From positions 1 to 6,942 of the forward strand of contig DQLO01000335.1 of the NCBI GenBank assembly GCA_015660155.1: a stretch of DNA of 6,942 nt. The letters are read 5' to 3'. The notes beneath the pieces were generated by a model. That model saw only the letters and a list, made by a program, of their open reading frames with translations, was not told where the DNA came from and did no database searches. The first letter of the stretch is position 1, and each line of letters starts with the position of its first letter. Shown piece by piece: positions 1 to 5,448 of this stretch. The DNA comes from Verrucomicrobiota bacterium. Its GTDB lineage: Bacteria; Verrucomicrobiota; Verrucomicrobiia; Limisphaerales; UBA1100. The translations under genes were made by a program, and so were the position numbers.

Positions 1-209
1 CGCTTCGCGTTCGCCAGCCACGGCAGCAAATCAAACCGACACCGCAACAACCCCCGCCCAAACGCCGCATACTCCAGCCACCGATACGGCCGCGCCAGCG
101 CGTCAAATGTGCTGCCGGCATTTTGCCGACAGATCGGGAGGGCAACTTCTGCCGGCAAAATGCTGGCAGTGCGGGACGTCACCCTTTCAATTTGTTGCGT
201 CCGTTCCAT
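1..209 (-). CDS. Class I SAM-dependent methyltransferase-like protein, N-terminal part (runs off left edge)
   Basis: Partial gene on the minus strand: 69 complete codons from the ATG at 209-207, open to the window edge. From residue 35 it reads FDALARPYRWLEYAAFGRGLL, then RCRFDLLPWLANAK, which resembles the segment just before the SAM-binding glycine motif in small class I methyltransferases (FDxLAxxYRxLE...). The catalytic part lies outside the window, so the family call is from recall and moderate. The ATG follows the stop codon of the upstream UbiA-like gene after a single base (TAA-A-ATG), which indicates translational coupling in one operon. Residues 1-12 (MERTQQIERVTS) look like a natural N-terminus, but residues about 13-34 are encoded by a long inverted repeat (112-169) and look like an in-frame insertion. 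No in-frame ATG lies between the repeat and the conserved FDALA segment, so the gene is probably still translated through it. Confidence 0.6.
   Translation of the reverse strand, partial: MERTQQIERVTSRTASILPAEVALPICRQNAGSTFDALARPYRWLEYAAFGRGLLRCRFDLLPWLANAK
112..169. repeat. Long imperfect inverted repeat (REP/MITE-like hairpin) inside the methyltransferase CDS
   Basis: The arms at 112-133 and 148-169 are complementary at 20 of 22 positions around a 14-base loop (134-147). The core arms read TGCCGGCATTTTGCCGACA (113-131) and TGCCGGCAAAATGCTGGCA (150-168). On the minus strand the hairpin is read in frame without stops, encoding roughly residues 14-33 of the methyltransferase. Such a strong palindrome in the first codons is unlike ordinary coding sequence and resembles a dispersed palindromic element. 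No second copy is present in this window, so its mobility is inference. Confidence 0.75.
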
Positions 210-210
210 T

Positions 211-1071
211 TTACAAAAACAAAGCCAACAACGGCGTCAGCAAAACCGCGTCCGCCCACACCCGCCGCGCTTCAGTCGAAAACATTTCCGGACGCCGCCC
301 CAATTCCAGCAACGCCAACGCGCTCGCCGCCAAGGCCAGCGCCAAAGGCAACCACCGCGCGTCCAACGCCGCCGCGCCCAAAACCAATCCCACCCAACCC
401 AACGCCATCATCGGCAGTGCGCGTTCCATCCCCGCCCAGCGCCGCGCCATCGAAGGCTGCGCCATCGCCGCATCGCACTCGCGATCCCAGCCGGCGATCA
501 CCATACAATTCATCGCGCACAAACCGCCCCAAGCCACCGCCGCCAAAACGAACGGCAGTGTGATTTGTAAATTCAGCGCCACAAAAAAAAGCGCGCCCAC
601 CGCGAAGGCCACCCCCGCCATCGGTTCCTTCCAGCGGCCCGCCCGCTCGCGGGTGGTTTGCCAATGGTGCAGTAAAAAATAAACGCCAACCACCGCGAGC
701 AAGCCCGCGCCCGCCAACATTTCGCGCGCGGACATTTGCAACGCCATCGCCGCCGCCAGCGCCAGGCCCACGCACCACGCCGCCGCCAAGGGCCGCGCGT
801 GGTCGCGCGCGAAGGCATGCCGCGCGGAATCCACCGACCCCTCCGGCAGTCGCCGCGCGTCCAACAGCCGATCGCCGCAATACGCCAACCAGACGCACAC
901 CGCCAACAACCCACGTTGTGTCCAGCCCAACTCCACCGCCAACAAGCGCGCGAATGCCGCCTGCCACACGAGCGCCACCACGGGCGCATCGAGGCTAAGG
1001 ACGTTTGGCCACAACCACCACGGGCGCATTCGCGCGGCGGGCAAAGCGATGACGGAGAGTGCCGATTTCAT
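211..1071 (-). CDS. UbiA-like polytopic membrane protein (putative prenyltransferase family)
   Basis: 286 residues, very rich in Ala, Leu and Val, with about seven to nine hydrophobic segments, so an inner-membrane protein. Two DxxxD motifs sit where UbiA-superfamily prenyltransferases carry their Asp-rich, Mg-diphosphate-binding motifs: GDRLLD at residues 66-71 and WDRECD at 195-200, each next to a hydrophobic stretch. The family transfers prenyl groups from prenyl diphosphates to aromatic or other acceptors. The first motif is a reduced form of the usual NDxxDxxxD, so substrate and even activity are uncertain. The ATG at 1071 is preferred because the frame upstream (a GTG at 1146 and an ATG at 1128) passes through a dispersed leader repeat at 1101-1117. 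A second candidate is the ATG at 1029 (MRPWWLWPNVLSLDAP), directly before the first membrane segment. No clear Shine-Dalgarno precedes any of them. The stop is one base before the methyltransferase start, so the two are an operon; a prenylated or phenolic lipid pathway is a guess. Confidence 0.6.
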   Translation of the reverse strand: MKSALSVIALPAARMRPWWLWPNVLSLDAPVVALVWQAAFARLLAVELGWTQRGLLAVCVWLAYCGDRLLDARRLPEGSVDSARHAFARDHARPLAAAWCVGLALAAAMALQMSAREMLAGAGLLAVVGVYFLLHHWQTTRERAGRWKEPMAGVAFAVGALFFVALNLQITLPFVLAAVAWGGLCAMNCMVIAGWDRECDAAMAQPSMARRWAGMERALPMMALGWVGLVLGAAALDARWLPLALALAASALALLELGRRPEMFSTEARRVWADAVLLTPLLALFL

Positions 1072-1100
1072 TGTACGGGCAGCTTTGCAGATTTTTGAGG

Positions 1101-1117
1101 AAGTCCCAATGACCAAA
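1101..1117 (-). repeat. Degenerate leader-like repeat upstream of the UbiA-like gene
   Basis: AAGTCCCAATGACCAAA on the plus strand matches AAGCTCCAATGACCAAA at 2401-2417 at 15 of 17 positions. On the minus strand it reads TTTGGTCATTGGGACTT and ends 29 bases before the proposed ATG at 1071. A related sequence lies before the DUF1501 start at 2543. Confidence 0.6.
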
Positions 1118-1146
1118 CGAAACCTCATCGGTAAAAACGGGGGCAC

Positions 1147-1175
1147 AAAAAACGACGCCCCCCGAAGGGGACGCC
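1147..1175 (-). terminator. Rho-independent terminator or attenuator hairpin, minus strand
   Basis: Read on the minus strand, GGCGTCCCC (1175-1167), loop TTCG (1166-1163) and GGGGGCGTC (1162-1154) form a 9-bp stem containing two G-U pairs. The loop is of the stable C(UUCG)G type. One G and then six T (1152-1147) follow. It lies about 75 bases upstream of the UbiA-like start in the same direction, so it is either the end of minus-strand transcription coming from the DUF1080 gene or an attenuator in the leader of the UbiA operon. The sequence alone does not decide this. Confidence 0.65.
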
Positions 1176-1276
1176 GCTACTATTGCACAACCCAATACAC
1201 ACGGAACCTCCGCCGTGCTGGAAAACATTCTGCCTTCCATATATATATTCGTAAAACGAACCCCATTTCTTTCAAA

Positions 1277-1296
1277 TATTTTCATTTATTTTCATC
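1277..1296. repeat. Tandem 10-bp repeat, TATTTTCATT/TATTTTCATC
   Basis: Two adjacent 10-bp units (1277-1286 and 1287-1296) differ only in the last base. One helical turn apart and 4 bases before a TTGACG box (1301-1306), they could be regulator half-sites or an A/T-rich UP-type element. No regulator is suggested. Confidence 0.35.
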
Positions 1297-1351
1297 TGAG
1301 TTGACGCTGTTCGCGCCTGAAAAACATCTAATCGGCCTATTTATCCATGTT

Positions 1352-1397
1352 TTTTGCGAATACGGGCTGTTTTTGGTTGAAATCTTTTTTCGCAAAA
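1352..1397. promoter_or_regulatory. 9-bp inverted repeat in the leader of the 1413 gene
   Basis: TTTTGCGAA (1352-1360) and TTCGCAAAA (1389-1397) are perfect reverse complements separated by 28 bases. The right arm ends 15 bases before the ATG at 1413. It could be an operator with widely spaced half-sites or a leader RNA stem. The AT-rich setting makes partial coincidence possible. Confidence 0.35.
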
Positions 1398-1412
1398 TTA
1401 TGCTTTCGGGCG

Positions 1413-1631
1413 ATGAACGAATCTGAAACTGGCTGTTGCCCCCGTTTTGACCCCGCGCCGTGGGAGGAGCAATTCATCGAGTGGGAGGGCAAACCTTTCG
1501 TGCGCGACACGGTGCGTTGCCTGTTTCACATCCCGCTGAACTTCGGCGGCGTGATGGCGCGCAACATGGAACGCATCGAGGCGGCCGGGGCGTACGGGAA
1601 AAATTATGTGGTGCTGCTGGCGGAAGTTTAG
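1413..1631 (+). pseudogene. Internally deleted remnant of a conserved small 'CCPRFDP' protein
   Basis: The frame from the ATG at 1413 encodes 72 residues, starting MNESETGCCPRFDPAPWEEQ. It continues with a WEGKPFVRD segment, HIPLNFGGVMARNMERIEAAGA, and then YGKNYVVLLAEV. From memory, this matches a small soluble bacterial family of roughly 150 residues, often annotated only as 'hydrolase' or hypothetical. In that family the N-terminus is CCPxFDPxxW...HIPLxFGxVMxxNMxxIExA and the C-terminus ends in a Cys-containing segment followed by YGKNYVVLxA. Here the N-terminal part joins the C-terminal end directly at about 1589-1593, so the middle half, including the C-terminal Cys pair, is missing without a frameshift. 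It could instead be a functional short version. An upstream in-frame ATG at 1347 adds 22 residues that do not look like the family. The stop overlaps the stop of the convergent DUF1080 gene by four bases. Confidence 0.6.
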
Positions 1632-2374
1632 GGCAGCTCGCGGATGCGCAGGTTTTTGAATTCGATGGGCGAGCCTTCGCTTTCGAGGCACAGAAATCCG
1701 GTGGCCGGGTTGCATTCTTTGCCGCCGCTCACCATCACGCCGTTTACCCATAGCTTCACTTCGCCATCAACGGCACGAATGTAATAGTGGTTCCATTTGC
1801 CAACGCCGTAGGTGAGGCGTTGGGTGGGAAAGCTGCGGCTGCTTTTGGGATTTCCGACGGTGTACTTCGAGCCATCCGCGCGGGTGTAGGTGATCTCCGG
1901 CGTGAAGGCTTTCATTCGCGCGCCGCCGGTGGGGAACACGTCGCCGTGGCTGGTAAACCAATTCGACGGTTTGCCTTTTGACTTCTCCCAATTCGTCTCG
2001 TAGCCCAAATCCAAAACCTGCACCTCGATGCCCGCAGGCAGGCGCCCCTTGTCGGCCTCAAGTTTCTTGATGCTCGCCGGCATTGCCCACAGAAATACGC
2101 CAGAGTTGCCGCCGTGTTTCAGGTGCCGCCATTGCACGACCAATTCGAGATTGGTGATTTGTCTCTTCGTGCGAATGACACCCACCGGTTTGCCGGTGCA
2201 TTGGATGAGGCCGTCCTTGCCCCACTTCCAAGTATCCGGCTTGCAATTGACGTTGGTAAAATCGGCCTCGGTCATCGCCCGCCAACCGGGGCCGATGCCC
2301 TTTTTGAACTCCTTGGGTTCAGCGGCGGAAACAGAAATGGTGAGGGCGAGGAACAGCGGCAGAGTGAATTTCAT
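1628..2374 (-). CDS. Secreted DUF1080 (3-keto-disaccharide hydrolase-type) family protein
   Basis: 248 residues. Residues 1-18 (MKFTLPLFLALTISVSAA) are a typical Sec signal peptide with cleavage before EPK. The mature part fits the DUF1080 concanavalin-like jelly-roll fold, widespread in PVC bacteria: KHGGNSGVFLW (87-96 region), GIEVQVLD (115-122), GDVFP (144-148), KWNHYYIR..DGEVKLWVNG (193-212) and the closing GFLCLESEGSPIEFKNLRIREL. Some family members hydrolyse 3-keto-glycosides; the substrate here is unknown. The ATG at 2374 is chosen because it begins the signal peptide; a TTG at 2380 would add only two residues. No clear Shine-Dalgarno is visible. It is transcribed divergently from the DUF1501 gene across a 168-bp gap and ends tail-to-tail with the remnant at 1413-1631. 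Confidence 0.85.
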   Translation of the reverse strand: MKFTLPLFLALTISVSAAEPKEFKKGIGPGWRAMTEADFTNVNCKPDTWKWGKDGLIQCTGKPVGVIRTKRQITNLELVVQWRHLKHGGNSGVFLWAMPASIKKLEADKGRLPAGIEVQVLDLGYETNWEKSKGKPSNWFTSHGDVFPTGGARMKAFTPEITYTRADGSKYTVGNPKSSRSFPTQRLTYGVGKWNHYYIRAVDGEVKLWVNGVMVSGGKECNPATGFLCLESEGSPIEFKNLRIRELP

Positions 2375-2400
2375 GCGCAAAGACTACGGGAAAACTGCCC

Positions 2401-2417
2401 AAGCTCCAATGACCAAA
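2401..2417 (-). repeat. Degenerate leader-like repeat upstream of the DUF1080 gene
   Basis: AAGCTCCAATGACCAAA is nearly the same as 1101-1117. On the minus strand it reads TTTGGTCATTGGAGCTT and ends 26 bases before the DUF1080 ATG at 2374. The bases following it on that strand (GGGCAGTTTTCCC) end the similarity. Confidence 0.6.
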
Positions 2418-2452
2418 TCCCGAACTAGGGGATCCCAATTTGCCGTTGTTTT

Positions 2453-2478
2453 GGAGGGACGAGCTTGCGAGTCCCTCC
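2453..2478. repeat. Palindromic intergenic repeat, GGAGGGAC...GTCCCTCC
   Basis: Perfect 8-bp arms GGAGGGAC (2453-2460) and GTCCCTCC (2471-2478) flank the 10-base loop GAGCTTGCGA. The left arm, loop and two bases of the right arm recur at 3959-3978. It lies in the divergent gap between the DUF1080 and DUF1501 genes, where it is likelier to be a dispersed REP-like element than a terminator, since no T-run follows. Confidence 0.75.
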
Positions 2479-2487
2479 AGCGCGTCG

Positions 2488-2532
2488 TTTGGTTGTTGGG
2501 ATTTCATTGGACATTTTGCCTTGGGCACTGGA
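2488..2532 (+). repeat. Degenerate leader-like repeat upstream of the DUF1501 gene
   Basis: TTTGGTTGTTGGGATTTCAT (2488-2507) resembles the TTTGGTCATTGGGACTT form found upstream of the UbiA-like gene. It continues with a second CATTGGACATT and a TTGGGCACTGG phrase up to 2531. It lies just before the DUF1501 start at 2543 and points toward it. Confidence 0.45.
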
Positions 2533-2542
2533 TATTTCTCCC

Positions 2543-3931
2543 ATGGATCGGCGCGCGTTTCTCATGGCCTCCACGGCCACTCTCGGCGGGATGGCGATGC
2601 CCTCGCTCGCTGCGCCGGGCGGGCGCGCGAAGCCGGCCAAATCCACCATTCTGTTTTTCCTTTGCGGCGGTTCATCGCACATCGATATGTGGGATATGAA
2701 ACCCGAGGCGCCGATGGAATATCGCGGCCCGTTTCGCCCCATCAAAACCACCGCGCCGGGCGTGGATATTTGCGAGCATCTCCCGCTCACCGCCAAGCAA
2801 GGCAAACACCTCGCCATCGTGCGGTCGGTCACGGATTTCGGCCGCGCCACCGGCGACCATCACGCCGGTTATTATTACAACCTCACCGGCAATGTGCCGG
2901 ACCAAACTTTCCGCACCGAAGGCAACAACCGTCGGCCTTACCCCACGGACGCGCCGTACATAGGTACCGTCATCGGCCAGCGCCGGCCGAAGCATCCCAA
3001 GCTGCCGCAAGTCATCACGCTGCCCACCAAGCCCAGCCGCGCGCCCTACACGCGCCCCGGCCAATTCGCCGGACGCCTCGGCCTCGAGCACGATCCATTT
3101 TACATCTACGGCCAGCACGCCAAGCCGCTGAACTTCACCGCGCCTTCGCTTACCTTGACCGGCGGTATGGATCGCAATCGATTGGCCGAGCGCAAAGTTT
3201 TTCTCGAGGCCATCAACAACGCCCGCCGCGCTGCCGACATCGATCCCGCCATCGCCAATTACACGCGCCAACAACAGAAAGCTTTCGACCTCCTTTCCAG
3301 CACCGAAACCGCCGGCGCGTTTGACATCGCCAGCGAACCGAAAAAAGTGCGCGAACGCTACGGCGAAAATCTCAACGGCATGAGCATGCTCATGGCCCGC
3401 CGCCTCGTGGAAGCCGGCGTGCCCTTTGTCACCGTGTTTTGGAAAGTAGACGGCATCGACTCCAAGCTCGCCAAAAAATGCCGCAGCGCCGGCGGCTGGG
3501 ACACGCACGGGAATAATTTCAACTGCCTCAAAACCGATCTGCTCCCGCGCTTTGATCAATGCTACTCCGCGTTGCTCGAGGACCTCGCCCAGCGCGGCTT
3601 GCTCGATTCCACGCTGGTGATGCTCACCAGCGAAATGGGCCGCAAACCAAAAATTGGTGACCCGCGCTCCGGCGGCACCACCGGCGGCGGCCGCGATCAC
3701 TGGACCGCTTGCCAAAGCGTTGTCCTCGCCGGCGGCGGCATTCGCGGCGGGCAAACTTACGGCAAAACCGATGAGCACGCCGAGTATCCCGTGGAGAAAA
3801 TATTGGGCCCCGAAAGCATCGCCCACACCGTTTACCACGCGATGGGCATCGATGATTTGACCGCCACCGACTCCGCCGGTCGCCTCTTCAACATCGTCGA
3901 AAAAGGCCGGCCACTGACTGAACTTTTTTAG
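2543..3931 (+). CDS. DUF1501 family exported protein (sulfatase-like fold)
   Basis: 462 residues. The N-terminus MDRRAFLMASTATLGG..PSLAAP is a twin-arginine (Tat) signal, so the protein is probably exported folded. DUF1501 hallmarks follow in order: CGGSSHIDMWDMKPEAP (41-57), YRGPFRPIKTTAPGVDICEHLP (60-81), AIVRSVT (91-97), GGWDTHGNN (317-325), RGLLDSTLVMLTSEMGRKPKI (351-371), GGGRDHW (381-387) and LAGGGIRGGQTYGKTD (395-410). The family belongs to the alkaline phosphatase/sulfatase superfamily, with conserved His and Asp likely binding metal; reaction and substrate are not established. It is very common in Planctomycetota and Verrucomicrobiota, usually beside a DUF1549/DUF1553 cytochrome-like partner, which is absent here. 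The ATG at 2543 is chosen because it starts the Tat signal; the frame is open back to a TTG at 2465, but that stretch overlaps repeats. The beta-propeller gene follows after 83 bp and is likely co-transcribed. Confidence 0.88.
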   Translation: MDRRAFLMASTATLGGMAMPSLAAPGGRAKPAKSTILFFLCGGSSHIDMWDMKPEAPMEYRGPFRPIKTTAPGVDICEHLPLTAKQGKHLAIVRSVTDFGRATGDHHAGYYYNLTGNVPDQTFRTEGNNRRPYPTDAPYIGTVIGQRRPKHPKLPQVITLPTKPSRAPYTRPGQFAGRLGLEHDPFYIYGQHAKPLNFTAPSLTLTGGMDRNRLAERKVFLEAINNARRAADIDPAIANYTRQQQKAFDLLSSTETAGAFDIASEPKKVRERYGENLNGMSMLMARRLVEAGVPFVTVFWKVDGIDSKLAKKCRSAGGWDTHGNNFNCLKTDLLPRFDQCYSALLEDLAQRGLLDSTLVMLTSEMGRKPKIGDPRSGGTTGGGRDHWTACQSVVLAGGGIRGGQTYGKTDEHAEYPVEKILGPESIAHTVYHAMGIDDLTATDSAGRLFNIVEKGRPLTELF

Positions 3932-3950
3932 ACACGGATTGGCACGGATG
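3932..3950. repeat. Short tandem CACGGAT repeat
   Basis: CACGGAT occurs at 3933-3939 and 3943-3949, ten bases apart, right after the DUF1501 stop. The phrase ACACGGATTGGCACGGATG resembles low-complexity intergenic repeats that I recall from related genomes. No function is inferred. Confidence 0.4.
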
Positions 3951-3956
3951 AGTTTT

Positions 3957-3978
3957 TTGGAGGGACGAGCTTGCGAGT
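3957..3978 (+). repeat. Second, half copy of the GGAGGGAC palindromic repeat
   Basis: Twenty-two bases here (TTGGAGGGACGAGC followed by TTGCGAGT) are identical to 2451-2472. After this the copy diverges: the right arm GTCCCTCC is replaced by GTTCGCGC, so the hairpin cannot form. It lies in the 83-bp gap before the beta-propeller gene and shows that the element is repeated within about 1.5 kb. Confidence 0.75.
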
Positions 3979-4014
3979 TCGCGCCACTTCAGTTTCAATC
4001 AACCCACCAGCACC

Positions 4015-5448
4015 ATGAAAAATAAATCTGCCATTTCTGTTTTCCTGACTCTCTTTCTCGCCGCCCAATTTGCCTCCGCCGCCGCGCCGCTTCAACTTGG
4101 CAAGCACGGCACCGCGCGGGAGTTGTTCGTCGACAATCATCTCATCGCCCAGCTCTCCGGCGACTTGAAACAGCACTTGCATCAGCCGGTGCCGAAGGAA
4201 GTCATCCTCACCACTGACGCGCCGTGGGAGGGGAACACCTGCGCGTACTACACCATTTTCCGCGATGGTGCGAAGTTTCGGATGTACTATCGCGGCTCGC
4301 ATTGGGACACGAAGGCCAAGCGCGCCACGCATCGCGAAGTGGTGTGCTACGCGGAGAGCAAGGACGGCATCCACTGGACGAAACCCGATCTCGGCCTGTT
4401 CGAGTTCAACGGCTCGAAGAAAAACAACATCGTGTTCGATGGCATCGGCACGCATTGTTTTGTTGCGTTCAAGGATAGCAATCCTAACTGCCCGCCCGAG
4501 GCGCGCTACAAAGGCATCGCCCGCGGCCGGCCGACTGGCAAAAAGGGCCTGTACATTTTTCAGTCGCCCGATGGCATTCACTGGAAGCTGATTCAAAATA
4601 AACCGGCCATCACCGAGGGCGCGTTTGATTCACAGAACCTCGCCTTTTGGGACGCCCACACGAAACAATACCGCGAGTACCACCGCACCTTCGTCAACGG
4701 CAAACGCGCCATCATGACCGGCACGTCACCGGATTTTGTGAACTGGACCAAACCGGTTTTGCTGCAATACCAAGCCGGCATTCCCGCGCAGCATCTTTAC
4801 ACCAACGCCGTGCAGCCGTACGAGCGCGCGCCGCATTTATACATTGGCTTCCCCACTCGCTATTTGCCCGAACAAGGCTCGCGCGTGGAACCGACCTTGA
4901 TGATCAGCCGCGATGGCCGGCGCTTTCATCGCTGGCTCGAGCCGGTCATCCCCGAGAGCGCGCCCAAAGACCGGAAAGGCAACCGTAGCAACTACATGGC
5001 GTGGGGCATGGTTGAAATCCCCGGCCGCCCCAATCACCTTTCCGTCTACGCCACCGAGGCCTACTACACCGGCCCCGACCCCCGCGTGCGCCGCTTCGAA
5101 TATCGCAAGGACGGCTTCGTCTCCCTGCGCGCCGGAGCCAAAGGCGGCCTGCTCATCACCAAACCCATCACTTTGGGCCGCCTCGCCGAACGCTTAACGC
5201 TGAATTTCAAAACGAACGAAGACGGCCAAGTCCGCGTGGGCCTCTTCACCCCCGACTGTAAACCCATCCGCGGCTATGGCCTCGCCGACTGCAAACCCCT
5301 TACCGGCGACCACCTCAACGCCACCATCAGCTGGAAATCCGGCACCGACATCAGCTCCCTCGACCGCCATCACCCCGTCGTCCGCCTCCGCATCGAAGTA
5401 AAAAACGCCGATGTGTTCGCGCTGCAATTCCAACCGTGGCTTCGGTGA
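4015..5448 (+). CDS. Secreted five-bladed beta-propeller glycoside hydrolase-like protein (GH32/GH43-type)
   Basis: 477 residues. Residues 1-22 (MKNKSAISVFLTLFLAAQFASA) form a Sec signal peptide with cleavage after ASA. The mature start, ARELFVDNHLIAQLSG (34-49), and APWEGNTCAYYTIFRDGAKFRMYYRG (69-94) match a large PVC family related to the GH32/GH43 beta-propeller clan. Blade-like motifs recur: SKDGIHWTKPDLGLFEFNG (115-133), QSPDGIHWKL (183-192), TSPDFVNWTKP (237-247) and SRDGRRFHRWLEP (298-310). Residues about 365-475 form a C-terminal beta-sandwich (LTLNFKTNEDGQVRVGLF) like the GH32 C-terminal module. Acidic residues that could be catalytic, such as D40, D84 and E291-E292, are visible but cannot be assigned. 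A role in trimming an external polysaccharide is inferred from fold and export. The ATG at 4015 directly begins the signal peptide. It follows the DUF1501 gene by 83 bp with no terminator between them. Confidence 0.8.
   Translation: MKNKSAISVFLTLFLAAQFASAAAPLQLGKHGTARELFVDNHLIAQLSGDLKQHLHQPVPKEVILTTDAPWEGNTCAYYTIFRDGAKFRMYYRGSHWDTKAKRATHREVVCYAESKDGIHWTKPDLGLFEFNGSKKNNIVFDGIGTHCFVAFKDSNPNCPPEARYKGIARGRPTGKKGLYIFQSPDGIHWKLIQNKPAITEGAFDSQNLAFWDAHTKQYREYHRTFVNGKRAIMTGTSPDFVNWTKPVLLQYQAGIPAQHLYTNAVQPYERAPHLYIGFPTRYLPEQGSRVEPTLMISRDGRRFHRWLEPVIPESAPKDRKGNRSNYMAWGMVEIPGRPNHLSVYATEAYYTGPDPRVRRFEYRKDGFVSLRAGAKGGLLITKPITLGRLAERLTLNFKTNEDGQVRVGLFTPDCKPIRGYGLADCKPLTGDHLNATISWKSGTDISSLDRHHPVVRLRIEVKNADVFALQFQPWLR

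Larger units (their letters stand above)
1072..1412. other. AT-rich intergenic region between divergent genes
   Basis: This 341-bp gap separates the minus-strand UbiA-like gene from the plus-strand remnant at 1413. It contains a leader-like repeat (1101-1117), a minus-strand terminator-type hairpin (1147-1175), an alternating AT run (about 1239-1247), a small palindrome TTCGT-AAA-ACGAA (1248-1260), two tandem 10-bp units TATTTTCATY (1277-1296), and a 9-bp inverted repeat (1352-1360/1389-1397). A possible plus-strand promoter has TTGACG at 1301-1306 and TCTAAT at 1327-1332, but its 20-base spacing is longer than usual. On the minus strand TTGAAA (rc of about 1270-1275) followed by AT-rich DNA could drive the UbiA operon. 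Open frames crossing this region on both strands look like chance extensions and were not called. Confidence 0.55.

Noticed and set aside
107..682. Long plus-strand frames (107-682, 109-570, 123-563) opposite the UbiA-like gene
   Set aside because: They are rich in Arg, Pro and Ala, have no recognisable motif, and are the antisense of a clear membrane protein in GC-rich DNA.
1239..1260. AT alternating run and TTCGT-AAA-ACGAA as a specific operator
   Set aside because: Too short and set in AT-rich DNA, so chance is a sufficient explanation. Mentioned only in the intergenic entry.
995..1285. 96-codon minus-strand frame starting MKIFERNG
   Set aside because: It runs through the terminator hairpin and a leader repeat and overlaps the UbiA-like start in another frame, so it is not a credible protein.
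2672..3838. 388-codon minus-strand frame across the DUF1501 gene
   Set aside because: It is an Ala/Gly-rich antisense shadow. The plus-strand DUF1501 motifs are unmistakable and this frame has none.
3928..4596. 222-codon minus-strand frame over the start of the beta-propeller gene
   Set aside because: It ends inside intergenic repeats (the text GGTRKLVPPK-like comes from repeat sequence) and lies opposite a signal peptide and family motifs on the plus strand.
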